A stretch of 54,875 bases of DNA from Acidimicrobiaceae bacterium (GTDB lineage Bacteria; Actinomycetota; Acidimicrobiia; Acidimicrobiales; RAAP-2): contig DAHUZM010000105.1 in NCBI GenBank assembly GCA_027306525.1, positions 1 to 54,875 on the forward strand. Reading direction: 5' to 3'. Position numbers and translations under genes: made by a program. Under the pieces are notes generated by a model that was not told the DNA's origin, made no database searches, and worked only from the letters and a program-made list of their open reading frames with translations. How positions within the stretch are numbered: position 1 is the first letter of the stretch; each line of letters opens with the position of its first letter. Below are positions 28,019 through 36,989 of the stretch, piece by piece.

Positions 28019-28942
28019 TCAGGCATCAAACCCCACCAACCTGGCACTGTGGTTCCACAAGCGTTCACAACGCTGGACGTCCGTGGTGTGGGGTGCAGTC
28101 TCGACCGCCGCCCGGTCGACGAAGAAGCGGCCGGACACCCCCTCGACCTCTTGAGCGGTGGCGAGCCATGCCGGGGTGTCGGCTCCAACGTCGGCGGCCG
28201 GTCGATCGTCGGGCTCGGTCCAGCCCAGGGGGGTACGCCGGCCGGGCTGCGGCCCGGGCGGGGCCAGTGAGCCGCTGCGGAAGGCCTCCCTCACGAGGGC
28301 ACCGAGCCCCGGCAGCTCCCGGCTCAGACCGGTGCCGCTGATGATGCCGGGGTGCACGCCGTTGACGGTGACGCTGGTACCGGCCAACCGGCGGGCCAGT
28401 TCGAAGACGAACATGGCGTTCATGTTCTTGGTCTGGCCATAGGCGAAGAAGGGCCGCAGCTCGACCGGCTCCCCCAGTCGTTCGGGATCGCTGAATAACA
28501 GGTCGTCGAGATCGACGGGCCGGCGCCCCAGGGAGACCGGGTCGGCGCCCACCACGATCAATCGAGCCCGCTCCAGGTGGGGAGCCAGGCTGCGCAGCAA
28601 CAGATAGGGGGCCAGATGGTTGACCGCCAGCACCCGGGGCAGACCGTCCGAGGTCATGCGGTCCAGACCCGTCACGAGAGCGGCATTGCTGATGACGACG
28701 TCGGGCTTGGGCCCGGCCAGTATCCGCCCGGCCAGAGCCCGGACCTCGGCCAGTTCGGCCAGGTCAGCCCGCTCCAGGATGAGCTCCGCTCCCGGCACGG
28801 CAGCGTTGATCCGCTCCTGGGTCGCCTTCAGCCGCTCGTCGCTGCGGCCCACCACGGTCACGGTCAGCCCTTCGCCTGCCAGCCGGCGGGCGATGGCCTC
28901 GCCGATCCCGTTGGTCGCTCCGGTTATGACGGCGTGAGTCAT
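28019..28942 (-). CDS. SDR family oxidoreductase
   Basis: MTHAVITGATNGIGEAIARRLAGEG, YGQTKNMN (YxxxK). Confidence 0.92.
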   Translation of the reverse strand: MTHAVITGATNGIGEAIARRLAGEGLTVTVVGRSDERLKATQERINAAVPGAELILERADLAELAEVRALAGRILAGPKPDVVISNAALVTGLDRMTSDGLPRVLAVNHLAPYLLLRSLAPHLERARLIVVGADPVSLGRRPVDLDDLLFSDPERLGEPVELRPFFAYGQTKNMNAMFVFELARRLAGTSVTVNGVHPGIISGTGLSRELPGLGALVREAFRSGSLAPPGPQPGRRTPLGWTEPDDRPAADVGADTPAWLATAQEVEGVSGRFFVDRAAVETAPHTTDVQRCERLWNHSARLVGFDA

Positions 28943-28977
28943 CGGTCCTCCTGTGCAAGAAGTGGTCGCTGTCAGCA

Positions 28978-29026
28978 GTTGACAGCGTCAACCTCACCTT
29001 CGCACCATGGCGTTGACACTGTCAAC
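28978..29026. promoter_or_regulatory. Two TetR-type operator candidates in the divergent SDR/tetR intergenic region
   Basis: GTTGACAGCGTCAAC (28978-28992) and GTTGACACTGTCAAC (29012-29026): same GTTGAC-N3-GTCAAC palindrome twice. Confidence 0.75.
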
Positions 29027-29046
29027 CAGTCAGTAGCCTTTGAGGG

Positions 29047-29619
29047 GTGACCTCCACCCGGGACCGGCTCATCGACGTCGCCACCCGCCTCCTGGACGAA
29101 GGGGGACCGGCGGCGGTCACGCTGCGGGAGGTGGGGAGGCTGGCCGGGGTCTCCCACAACGCCCCCTACAAGCACTTCGCCGACAAGGAGGATCTCCTGG
29201 CCGCCGTGGCCGCCCGCCAGTTCGGCCGGCAGGGCCGAACCCGGACCAGCCAGCCGGCCGCCGCTGAGGGGTTGGAGAGACTGCGGGCCATGATGGGCGG
29301 CTACGTGCGGTGGGCCTTGCGCTACCCGGCCCGCTTCAAGCTCACGTACGGGTCATGGTCGACGGACTCCGCCGAGTTGGGCGCGGCGGCCAGTGTTGCC
29401 CGCCAAGCGCTGGTTGACACAGTGCGAGCGGCACAGGCAGCTGGTGACCTGCCCGCCGGGGACTCCGAACGGGTGGCCGCCCTGGTGCACGCCACCGCCC
29501 ACGGAGCAGTGGACTTGGCCCTGAGCGGCCATCTGTCCAAGACCGGCAAGGGCCACGCCAGCCCCGAAGATCTAATCGACGACCTGCTGGAGTACCTGGG
29601 TTCGCGATCGGGCGCCTAA
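29047..29619 (+). CDS. TetR/AcrR family transcriptional regulator
   Basis: TRDRLIDVATRLLDEGGPAAVTLREVGRLAGVSHNAPYKHFADKEDLLAAVA. Confidence 0.94.
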   Translation: MTSTRDRLIDVATRLLDEGGPAAVTLREVGRLAGVSHNAPYKHFADKEDLLAAVAARQFGRQGRTRTSQPAAAEGLERLRAMMGGYVRWALRYPARFKLTYGSWSTDSAELGAAASVARQALVDTVRAAQAAGDLPAGDSERVAALVHATAHGAVDLALSGHLSKTGKGHASPEDLIDDLLEYLGSRSGA

Positions 29620-29818
29620 CGATCGGGCGGAGCGACTTCAGTACTGGGATCAGATCGAGAGCGTTGGCGCTACCGCCCCCATAACCCGTGCGACCGCTCT
29701 CGGCCAACTCGCCCATACCGCCGGCCTGGGGTCACACCACGCGTCCCTGCTCATCAGCGGCGCAGCACAGTGATGACCCTGAGTGGGGCGTATGACATTC
29801 TGCGTTACAGTGGCGCTC

Positions 29819-30058
29819 ATGGCAAGGGCGATCTCGGTCAGGCTCGACGACGAGGCGGAGCAAGCATTGCGCACGCTGGAAGCGACGGGGCTCAGCCAGT
29901 CTGACGCCATCAGGTCGGCGTTACTTGCGTCGGCTCGTCGGTTGCGCCGTCGACGCGAACTTGCCGCGGAGGTTGCCGCGTTGGAAGCGGACGAGGCGGA
30001 CCGCGCCGAGATGTTGGCAGTGGCCGAGCTGATGGAGGCCATACGTGCTGCGCGGTGA
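29819..30058 (+). CDS. Ribbon-helix-helix antitoxin
   Basis: MARAISVRLDDEAEQALRTLEATGLSQSDAIRSALLASARRLRRRRELAAEV; overlaps downstream toxin by 14 nt. Confidence 0.8.
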   Translation: MARAISVRLDDEAEQALRTLEATGLSQSDAIRSALLASARRLRRRRELAAEVAALEADEADRAEMLAVAELMEAIRAAR

Positions 30059-30362
30059 CGTCCACCGGTTCCGGTTACCCCGTGGTGCGGGTCACGAACA
30101 GCAAGGCGAACGCTACGGCGTCATTCTTCAGGCAAACGAGCTTCTTCCTCGATCGGTCGTCATCGTTGCCCCGACGTCGAAAAGTGCGCGTCCGGCATCC
30201 TTTCGGCCTGAGGCGCACGTCGGGGGGAGCGTCACGCGAGTGCTGGTGGAGCAGCTGGGTGCGGTCGATGCGCAGCGGCTTGGTGACCTCGTCGGACACC
30301 TCACCCACGAGGAGATGTGGGGCATCGATGAAGCGCTCGTGACCGTCTTTGGTCTGGCATAG
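30045..30362 (+). CDS. MazF/PemK-like toxin
   Basis: MLRGDVHRFRLPRGAGHEQQGERYGVILQANELLPRSVVIVAPTSKSARPASFRPEAHVGGSVTRVLVEQLGAVD. Confidence 0.82.
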   Translation: MLRGDVHRFRLPRGAGHEQQGERYGVILQANELLPRSVVIVAPTSKSARPASFRPEAHVGGSVTRVLVEQLGAVDAQRLGDLVGHLTHEEMWGIDEALVTVFGLA

Positions 30363-30409
30363 GAGCGGGCTGCGAACCTGGCCCAATAACCCAGTTGGCG
30401 GTCGGGGTG

Positions 30410-30854
30410 CTACTGCCCTCTACCGCCGGGTCGGGGGGGCGGTCGATCTGGGTCACTCGGAAGCGGCTGTCGAGGCTGGTGGTCACCTGTCGTCGAGTTG
30501 GCTGAGTTTGCGCTCCACGTGCCGCCAGCGACGTCAAGCATCACCCGTTCCGCCTCGTCGACCGACGGGTAGGGCGACCACTCGCGGTCGTTCAGCTCGA
30601 TGAAGATCCGCAGGGCCACCCACGCTGCCCGCTTGTTGCCGTCGGGAAGAGGATGATTCTTCGTGAGGCGGGTCACGAGAACCGCCGCCTTGTCGACGAA
30701 GTCGGGGTAGAGGTCGGTCTCACCCCATCCTGGCTGTGGGGCGTGGAGCGGCAAGGTCGAGGTTCGCGACCCGGATGGCCGTCTCGACGTCGAGGCCGGT
30801 CACCTCCGTCACGATGGCCAGATAGTCGGCGAGATCCAGGTAGTAGACGATCAC
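30410..30854 (-). pseudogene. doc: Doc/Fic-family toxin, apparently frameshifted
   Basis: VIVYYLDLADYLAIVTEVTGLDVETAIRVANLDLA in one frame, LHAPQPGWGETDLYPDFVDKAAVLVTRLTKNHPLPDGNKRAAWVALRIFIEL (Fic-like motif HPLPDGNKR) in another. Confidence 0.75.
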
Positions 30855-31060
30855 CGAGCGAGGCGCTCGAGCAGCTCCCGGTCCTCTTTGATGATCCGAC
30901 GGACTCTGGCCTTGAAGGCGGGGTCGCGACGACGGCGTTCGACCGCTTCGGCGAGCGCTCTGCGAACCGTCTCGTTGAGGCTCGTGCCCTCAGCCCGGGC
31001 CAGAGCTTCTGCGTCGGCTGCGTCCTCATCGGAAAGCCGCACCGTGAAGTTCTTAGGCAT
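30851..31060 (-). CDS. Ribbon-helix-helix antitoxin paired with Doc
   Basis: MPKNFTVRLSDEDAADAEALARAEGTSLNETVRRALAEAVERRRRDPAFKARVRRIIKEDRELLERLAR. Confidence 0.8.
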   Translation of the reverse strand: MPKNFTVRLSDEDAADAEALARAEGTSLNETVRRALAEAVERRRRDPAFKARVRRIIKEDRELLERLAR

Positions 31061-31247
31061 GGTGTCATGATACCAGCACACCACGGTACCTCTGGGGCCG
31101 GCGCCCCTATCGGCAGACGAGCTCGCTCGTCGACGCGTCCCAGTCCGCCGGGTTGGCGGGGCATGTTCTGATCTCGGCTCCGTCGATTGCTTGCTCTCGC
31201 GAGCGGTACACCCCGCTCAGATCCGAAGAGCCACGTAACCTGGCGCG

Positions 31248-32843
31248 GTGAGCCCAGCGGACGAAGAGCGCGACAAGAGGAGCACCGACTCTGGCATCGA
31301 GGTGCGGTCCGTGTACCGGGCCGCCGACCTTGAGGACTGGGACCCCGATGCCAAGCTCGGAGAGCCCGGCCAGGAGCCCTACACGCGCGGGGTGCACGCC
31401 GAGATGTACCGCAGGCGTCTGTGGACGATGCGCCAGTACGCGGGGTTCGGGACGGCCGAGGCGACCAACGCCCGTTTCCAGTTCCTCCTGGCGGCGGGCC
31501 AGACCGGCCTGTCGTGCGCCTTCGATCTGCCCACCCAGATGGGCTACGACTCGGACCACCCCCGCGCCGAGGGGGAGGTCGGCAAGGTCGGCGTGGCCAT
31601 CGACTCGCTGGCCGACATGCGGCTCCTCCTGGCCGGGTTGCCGCTCGACAAGGTCACCACGTCGATGACGATCAACTCGACGGCCGCCATCCTCCTGCTC
31701 CTCTACCAGTTGGTCGCCGAAGAGCAGGGGGTGCCCGGGGACAAGCTCGGCGGGACGATCCAAAACGACATCTTGAAGGAGTACGTCGCCCGGGGCACCT
31801 ACATCTACCCGCCCCGACCTTCCATGCGGCTCATCACCGACACCTTCAACTACTGCGCCGAGCACCTGCCGAACTGGAATACGATCTCGATCTCGGGATA
31901 CCACATCCGCGAGGCAGGCTCGACAGCGGTCCAAGAGCTCGCGTTCACGCTGGCCAACGGCATCGCGTATGTCGAGGCGGCCATCGCCGCCGGCCTCGCC
32001 GTGGACGCGTTCGCGCCCCGGCTGTCGTTCTTCTGGAACGCGCACAACAACCTCTTCGAAGAGGTGGCGAAGTTCCGGGCCGCACGGCGCATGTGGGCCC
32101 GGATCATGACCGAGCGCTTCGGAGCGAAGGACCCGCGCGCAAAGATGCTCCGCTTCCACACCCAGACCGGCGGCTCGACCCTCACGGCCCAGCAGCCCGA
32201 GGTGAACATCGTGCGCGTGTCCATCCAGGCGCTCGCCGCCGCCTTGGGCGGGACCCAGAGCCTGCACACCAACGGCTTCGACGAGGCCCTTGGGCTCCCG
32301 ACGGAGCGGGCCGCCAAGCTGGCCCTCCGGACCCAGCAGGTGATCGGGTTCGAGTCGGGCGTGTCCGACACCGTCGACCCCCTTGCCGGCTCGTACTACG
32401 TGGAATCGCTCACCGACGAGGTCGAGCGGGCGGCCCTCGAGTACCTGGAGCGCATCGACAAGATGGGCGGCGCGGTGGCGGCGATCGAGGCCCGATTCAT
32501 GCAGGGCGAGATCGAGCAGGCCGCCTACAGCTACGCCAAGGCGGTGGAGGACGGGGAGAAGGTGGTGGTCGGGGTCAACCGCTTCGCCGATGACGCTCAC
32601 GAGCCGGCGGAGGTCTTCCCGATCGACGTCGAGCTCCAACGGGCCCAGATCGACCGCACCGGCCGGGTGCGCGCCGAGCGCGACCAGCGTGCCGTCGACG
32701 CGGCGCTCGAGCGTGTGGCCAAGGCCGCCGCCGGGACCGAGAACCTGCTCGTGCCGATGAAAGAAGCCCTGGCAGCCATGGCCACGCTCGGCGAGGTGTC
32801 CGACGTGCTGCGGGCCGAGTTCGGCGTCTACCAGCCGGTCTAG
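31248..32843 (+). CDS. Acyl-CoA mutase large subunit (methylmalonyl-CoA mutase family)
   Basis: [61 protein letters not shown]...[29 protein letters not shown]; ends before a B12-binding domain. Confidence 0.94.
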   Translation: MSPADEERDKRSTDSGIEVRSVYRAADLEDWDPDAKLGEPGQEPYTRGVHAEMYRRRLWTMRQYAGFGTAEATNARFQFLLAAGQTGLSCAFDLPTQMGYDSDHPRAEGEVGKVGVAIDSLADMRLLLAGLPLDKVTTSMTINSTAAILLLLYQLVAEEQGVPGDKLGGTIQNDILKEYVARGTYIYPPRPSMRLITDTFNYCAEHLPNWNTISISGYHIREAGSTAVQELAFTLANGIAYVEAAIAAGLAVDAFAPRLSFFWNAHNNLFEEVAKFRAARRMWARIMTERFGAKDPRAKMLRFHTQTGGSTLTAQQPEVNIVRVSIQALAAALGGTQSLHTNGFDEALGLPTERAAKLALRTQQVIGFESGVSDTVDPLAGSYYVESLTDEVERAALEYLERIDKMGGAVAAIEARFMQGEIEQAAYSYAKAVEDGEKVVVGVNRFADDAHEPAEVFPIDVELQRAQIDRTGRVRAERDQRAVDAALERVAKAAAGTENLLVPMKEALAAMATLGEVSDVLRAEFGVYQPV

Positions 32844-33070
32844 CTCGAGGACACGCTCCCTCGGTCGCCCGATCTCCTCAACGAACGGCGGTCGGCCGGC
32901 CGAGCGCCGCCGGGGTCGGGCTCGACGAGGGCAAGAGCGACGACGAATCGAACATTGGCCTCGCACGCCCGACGGCGCGCGGTGCCCGACGGCGGCCGGG
33001 GTTCACGAGTCCACTCAGCGTGCGTGTCGAAGTCGCACGTGGACGGCGGGGGTCCCGGCCGGGTGGTCGC

Positions 33071-34264
33071 TCAGCGGGCGAGAGCCCGATGTCCTCTTCG
33101 CCCGAGGAGCCTGTCTCGAACGTCGGCGTTCGCGGCGGCGTCGATCGCGGTCCAGGCCAGCGCGAGCGCACCGTCGAAGAGTGCGTTGTCCGCCGAGGGA
33201 GTGACGCACGCTGCGGCAAACTCGTGTTGGTGGTTGACGGCGCCCTTGGCGTCGATCCCGATCATCGGGTGGATGGTCGGCACCCGGAGCGACACGTTCG
33301 CCATGTCGGTCGAGGCGGTGGGGAGCGGCTCGCCGGCGTCGTCGGCGGCGAAGCTCCGCCCGAGCGCCTCGGCGTTCGCCCGGTACGCCGCGAGCAGGTC
33401 GGGGTCGGACTCCATGTGGGTGTAGGGCGGTGAGAGCTCCTCGAAGCGCACCTTGGCCCCGGCCGCGAACGCGCCGGCCTCGAAGCAGTGGCGCACACGG
33501 GGCTCGAGTGCCTCCAGGCCCTCGATCGTGCGCGCCCGGCACATGAACCGCCCCGTCACCTGGGCGGGGATGATATTGGCAGCCTTCCCGCCGTCGAGGA
33601 TCACCCCGTGCGCCTGGTCGCCCGGCCGGAATTGTTGGCGCAGGAGACCGAGCGCCACCTCGGCGACGATCATCGCGTCGGCCGCGTTGATCCCTTCGTA
33701 GGGTGCGGCCGACGCGTGCGCCTCCTTGCCCTCGAAGTGCACGTCGAAATGCGAGACCGCGAGGCACTGCGCCGCGAGGCGGTCGTTCGGCCAGGGGTGC
33801 ACCATCATCGCGAGGTGCGCGTCGTCGAAGGCGCCGCGCTCGAGCATCAGGACCTTGCCGCCGCCGCCCTCCTCGGCCGGGGTCCCGAGCAGCTCCACGC
33901 TGATCCCGACCTCGTCGGCGACCTCGGCCAGGGCCAGGGTGGCCCCGAGTGCGGACGCAGCGATGATGTTGTGCCCGCAAGCGTGCCCCACCCCGGGCAA
34001 TGCGTCGTACTCGGCGCAGATCGCAACCCGGAGCGGCCCGCTCCCGGCGCGCGCCGAGAACGCGGTGGGCAATTCGCAGATCCCCTCTCGGACCTCGATC
34101 CCGTGGGCCCCGAGGGACTCGGCGAGGCGTTCGACGGCGTGATGCTCTTCGAAGGCGGTCTCGGGGTGGTCGTGGATGTCGTGGCTGAGCTCGACGAGCT
34201 GGGAACGCTCGCGCTCGAGGACCGCCCGGGCCCGTTCCTTTGCCTCGCTGACGTGGGTGCTCAC
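33071..34264 (-). CDS. M20 family amidohydrolase/peptidase
   Basis: AICAEYDALPGVGHACGHNIIAASALGATLAL, GTPAEEGGGGKV, HFEGKEAHASAAPYEGINAADA. Confidence 0.92.
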   Translation of the reverse strand: MSTHVSEAKERARAVLERERSQLVELSHDIHDHPETAFEEHHAVERLAESLGAHGIEVREGICELPTAFSARAGSGPLRVAICAEYDALPGVGHACGHNIIAASALGATLALAEVADEVGISVELLGTPAEEGGGGKVLMLERGAFDDAHLAMMVHPWPNDRLAAQCLAVSHFDVHFEGKEAHASAAPYEGINAADAMIVAEVALGLLRQQFRPGDQAHGVILDGGKAANIIPAQVTGRFMCRARTIEGLEALEPRVRHCFEAGAFAAGAKVRFEELSPPYTHMESDPDLLAAYRANAEALGRSFAADDAGEPLPTASTDMANVSLRVPTIHPMIGIDAKGAVNHQHEFAAACVTPSADNALFDGALALAWTAIDAAANADVRDRLLGRRGHRALAR

Positions 34265-34274
34265 GTGCTCCGGT

Positions 34275-36038
34275 CTACTCGATGACGACCACGACGTCGC
34301 CGCCGCCGACCGAAGCACCCTCGGCGACCCGCACCTCTTGCACGGTGCCGCTCTTGTCGGCGGCGATCGCGTTCTCCATCTTCATCGCCTCGAGGACGCA
34401 GACCGTCTGGCCGACCTCGACGGCGTCCCCCACCGAGACGAGGACCCGGACGATGGTGCCCTGCATCGGCACGGCCACGTTGCCCGATCCCGTCGTCGCG
34501 GCAGGAGCGTGCGAGCGCGCCCGGCGCGCCGGCTGCCTCCCCGCGCCGCCCGCGCTCGCGCCTCCCTGTTCGGCCGCCGGGACCCACAGCTTCACCCGGT
34601 AGAGGCGGCCGTCGACCTCGGCCGTCACCTCGCGCAGCACCTTCTCGGGGCCGTCGGGCTCGGGATCGCCCGAGGTGGACGAGCTCGAAACCCCAGAGAG
34701 GTCGAGCCGGTCCTCCACCCAGCGGGTCGAGTGCTTGGCCTCGGCGAAGTCGGGGTGGCTCAGGATCGCGACATCGGCCGGGATCGTGCTCGCCACCCCC
34801 TCGATGCGGGTCTCCTCGAGCGCCCGGAGCATGCGTCGACGGGCCCCCTCTCGGTCCTCGGCCCACACCGAGAGCTTCGCCATCAGGTTGTCGTAGTGCT
34901 GGCTCACGGCGTCGCCGGCCTCATAGCCGGTGTCGAAGCGCACGCCGGGCCCGGCCGGCGCGTCGAAGCGCAGGATCGTCCCGGGCGAGGGGAGGAACCG
35001 CCCACCGCTCGGGTCCTCGGCGTTCAGGCGCACCTCGATGGCGTGCCCGAACCGTCGGACCTCCTCTTGCTTGAAGTCGATCGCCTCTCCGCTCGCGATC
35101 TTGAGTTGCCAGGCGACGAGGTCGAGGCCCGTCACGAGCTCCGTGATGGGGTGCTCGACCTGGAGCCGGGTGTTCATCTCCAAGAAGTAGAAGGAACCGT
35201 CTTGGTAGAGGAACTCGACGGTGCCGGCGTTCGTGTAGTCGCACGCCCGAGCGACCTTCACCGCCGCCTCGCCCATGGCCACTCTGATCTCGTCGGGGAA
35301 GTCGGGGGCGGGGCACTCCTCGATCAGCTTCTGGTGGCGCCGTTGGGGCGAGCAGTCGCGCTCGCCGAGCCACAGGGTGTTGCCGTGGCCGTCGGCGAGC
35401 ACCTGCATCTCGATGTGGCGGGGCCACTCGAGGTAGCGCTCGAGGTAGATCTCGCCCCGGCCGAAGGACGCCTGCGCCTCGCGCTGGGCCGATGCCATCG
35501 CGTCGGCGGCGTCGGCGGCGCTCGCGACGACCTTCATCCCCCGCCCGCCGCCCCCATACGCGGCCTTGATCGCGACGGGCCAGCCGAACTCCTCGCCGAA
35601 GGCGACGATCTCGGCCGGGTCGGTGACCGACTCCGAGCGGCCGGGAACCCCGGCGACCTCCGCCCGCTCGGCGGCGAGCCGGGCGCTGATCTTGTCGCCC
35701 ATCGTCTCGATCGCGGCCGGTGGGGGGCCGATGAAGGTGACCCCCTTGTCGATGATGGCTCGGGCGAAGTCGGCGTTCTCCGAGAAGAACCCATAGCCGG
35801 GGTGGACCCCGTCGGCGTCGCTCTGCTCGATGGCGCGCAGGATCGCCTCCACGTTGAGGTAGCTCTCGGTCGCCGTCTGGCCGCCGAGCGCGTAAGCCTC
35901 GTCGGCCATCCGGACATGGAGCGCGTTGCGATCGAGCTCCGAGTAGACGGCGACCGTGCCGACGCCCAGCTCCCGGCACGTGCGCATGATGCGCACGGCG
36001 ATCTCGCCCCGGTTCGCGATGAGTACCTTGTTGAACAC
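34275..36038 (-). CDS. Acetyl/propionyl-CoA carboxylase alpha subunit (biotin carboxylase + biotin carrier)
   Basis: MFNKVLIANRGEIAVRIMRTCRELG, YGGGGRGMKVV, EMNTRLQVEHPITE, VLEAMKMENAI biotinylation motif. Confidence 0.95.
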   Translation of the reverse strand: MFNKVLIANRGEIAVRIMRTCRELGVGTVAVYSELDRNALHVRMADEAYALGGQTATESYLNVEAILRAIEQSDADGVHPGYGFFSENADFARAIIDKGVTFIGPPPAAIETMGDKISARLAAERAEVAGVPGRSESVTDPAEIVAFGEEFGWPVAIKAAYGGGGRGMKVVASAADAADAMASAQREAQASFGRGEIYLERYLEWPRHIEMQVLADGHGNTLWLGERDCSPQRRHQKLIEECPAPDFPDEIRVAMGEAAVKVARACDYTNAGTVEFLYQDGSFYFLEMNTRLQVEHPITELVTGLDLVAWQLKIASGEAIDFKQEEVRRFGHAIEVRLNAEDPSGGRFLPSPGTILRFDAPAGPGVRFDTGYEAGDAVSQHYDNLMAKLSVWAEDREGARRRMLRALEETRIEGVASTIPADVAILSHPDFAEAKHSTRWVEDRLDLSGVSSSSTSGDPEPDGPEKVLREVTAEVDGRLYRVKLWVPAAEQGGASAGGAGRQPARRARSHAPAATTGSGNVAVPMQGTIVRVLVSVGDAVEVGQTVCVLEAMKMENAIAADKSGTVQEVRVAEGASVGGGDVVVVIE

Positions 36039-36212
36039 CAGTCCCTCTCAGCCGCCCGTCGTCGGACCGCGCGGTGCCGCCACGACCAGGGGCGTCTTCG
36101 GGCAAATACACTGGCACGGCTCCGAGGGTGGTCGCCATGTGGGGAGCCAGCCACGAGGAGGACGTCGATCGTGCCTGGGGAAGGCCCGCGGAGGCCCGAG
36201 GGGCGCCGCTCG

Positions 36213-36950
36213 ATGTTCACCGACGTCCGTTGGTTCGCCGAGCTGGGCTCCACCAACACCTGGCTCCTCGAGGCCGCTGCGGCGGGGTGCGCCGAGGGGA
36301 CCGTCGTGGTCGCCGACCGTCAGTTGGCGGGCCGCGGGAGGCTGGGCCGGGTCTGGACCTCGGAACCCGGCTCCGGGCTGCTCACCTCGATCCTGTTCCG
36401 GCCGGCGCTCGGGGCCTCCGAGCTCTTCTCGGTCGCCGCGGCCGTCACCCTCTCGGCACTCGACGCCGTCGAGGCCGTGGCGGGGGTGCGGGCCGGAGCC
36501 AAATGGCCCAACGACCTGGTGGTTGACGACGCGAAGCTCGCCGGCGTGCTCTCCGAGACGAGCGGCGTCGGCTCGGGGCGGCCCGCCGTGGTGGTCGGCA
36601 TCGGCATCAACGTCGGCTGGCCGATGCCCGGTCCCGACGCCGAGGCGCTCGGGGCGACCTGCTTGGAGGGCCTGAGCGGCCGCCATATCGATCGAAGGGA
36701 GCTCCTCGAGCAGATGCTCGATGCGCTCGCGCCCCGCCGGCCGCTCCTCGAGGAGGCCGAGGGTCGGGCGTCGCTCGTCCGCGACCTCGCCGGGCGGACG
36801 GTGACGATCGGCCGCGCCGTGCGTGTGGAGCTCGCCGATGCGTCCTTCAGCGGGATCGCGACGGAGCTCGACGACACCGGCCGGCTCATCGTGGAGGGGG
36901 CGGCGGGCCGAAGGGTCGTCTCGGTGGGGGACGTCGTCCACCTGCGTTGA
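36213..36950 (+). CDS. birA: Biotin--[acetyl-CoA-carboxylase] ligase BirA
   Basis: FAELGSTNTWLLEAAAAG, DRQLAGRGRLGRVWTSEPGSGLLTSILFRP, KWPNDLVVDDAKLAGVLSE, VVVGIGINVGWP. Confidence 0.94.
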   Translation: MFTDVRWFAELGSTNTWLLEAAAAGCAEGTVVVADRQLAGRGRLGRVWTSEPGSGLLTSILFRPALGASELFSVAAAVTLSALDAVEAVAGVRAGAKWPNDLVVDDAKLAGVLSETSGVGSGRPAVVVGIGINVGWPMPGPDAEALGATCLEGLSGRHIDRRELLEQMLDALAPRRPLLEEAEGRASLVRDLAGRTVTIGRAVRVELADASFSGIATELDDTGRLIVEGAAGRRVVSVGDVVHLR

Positions 36951-36989
36951 GCGCAGGCGGCCCCGGGCGGTGCCGTAGGCTGGCCTCCC

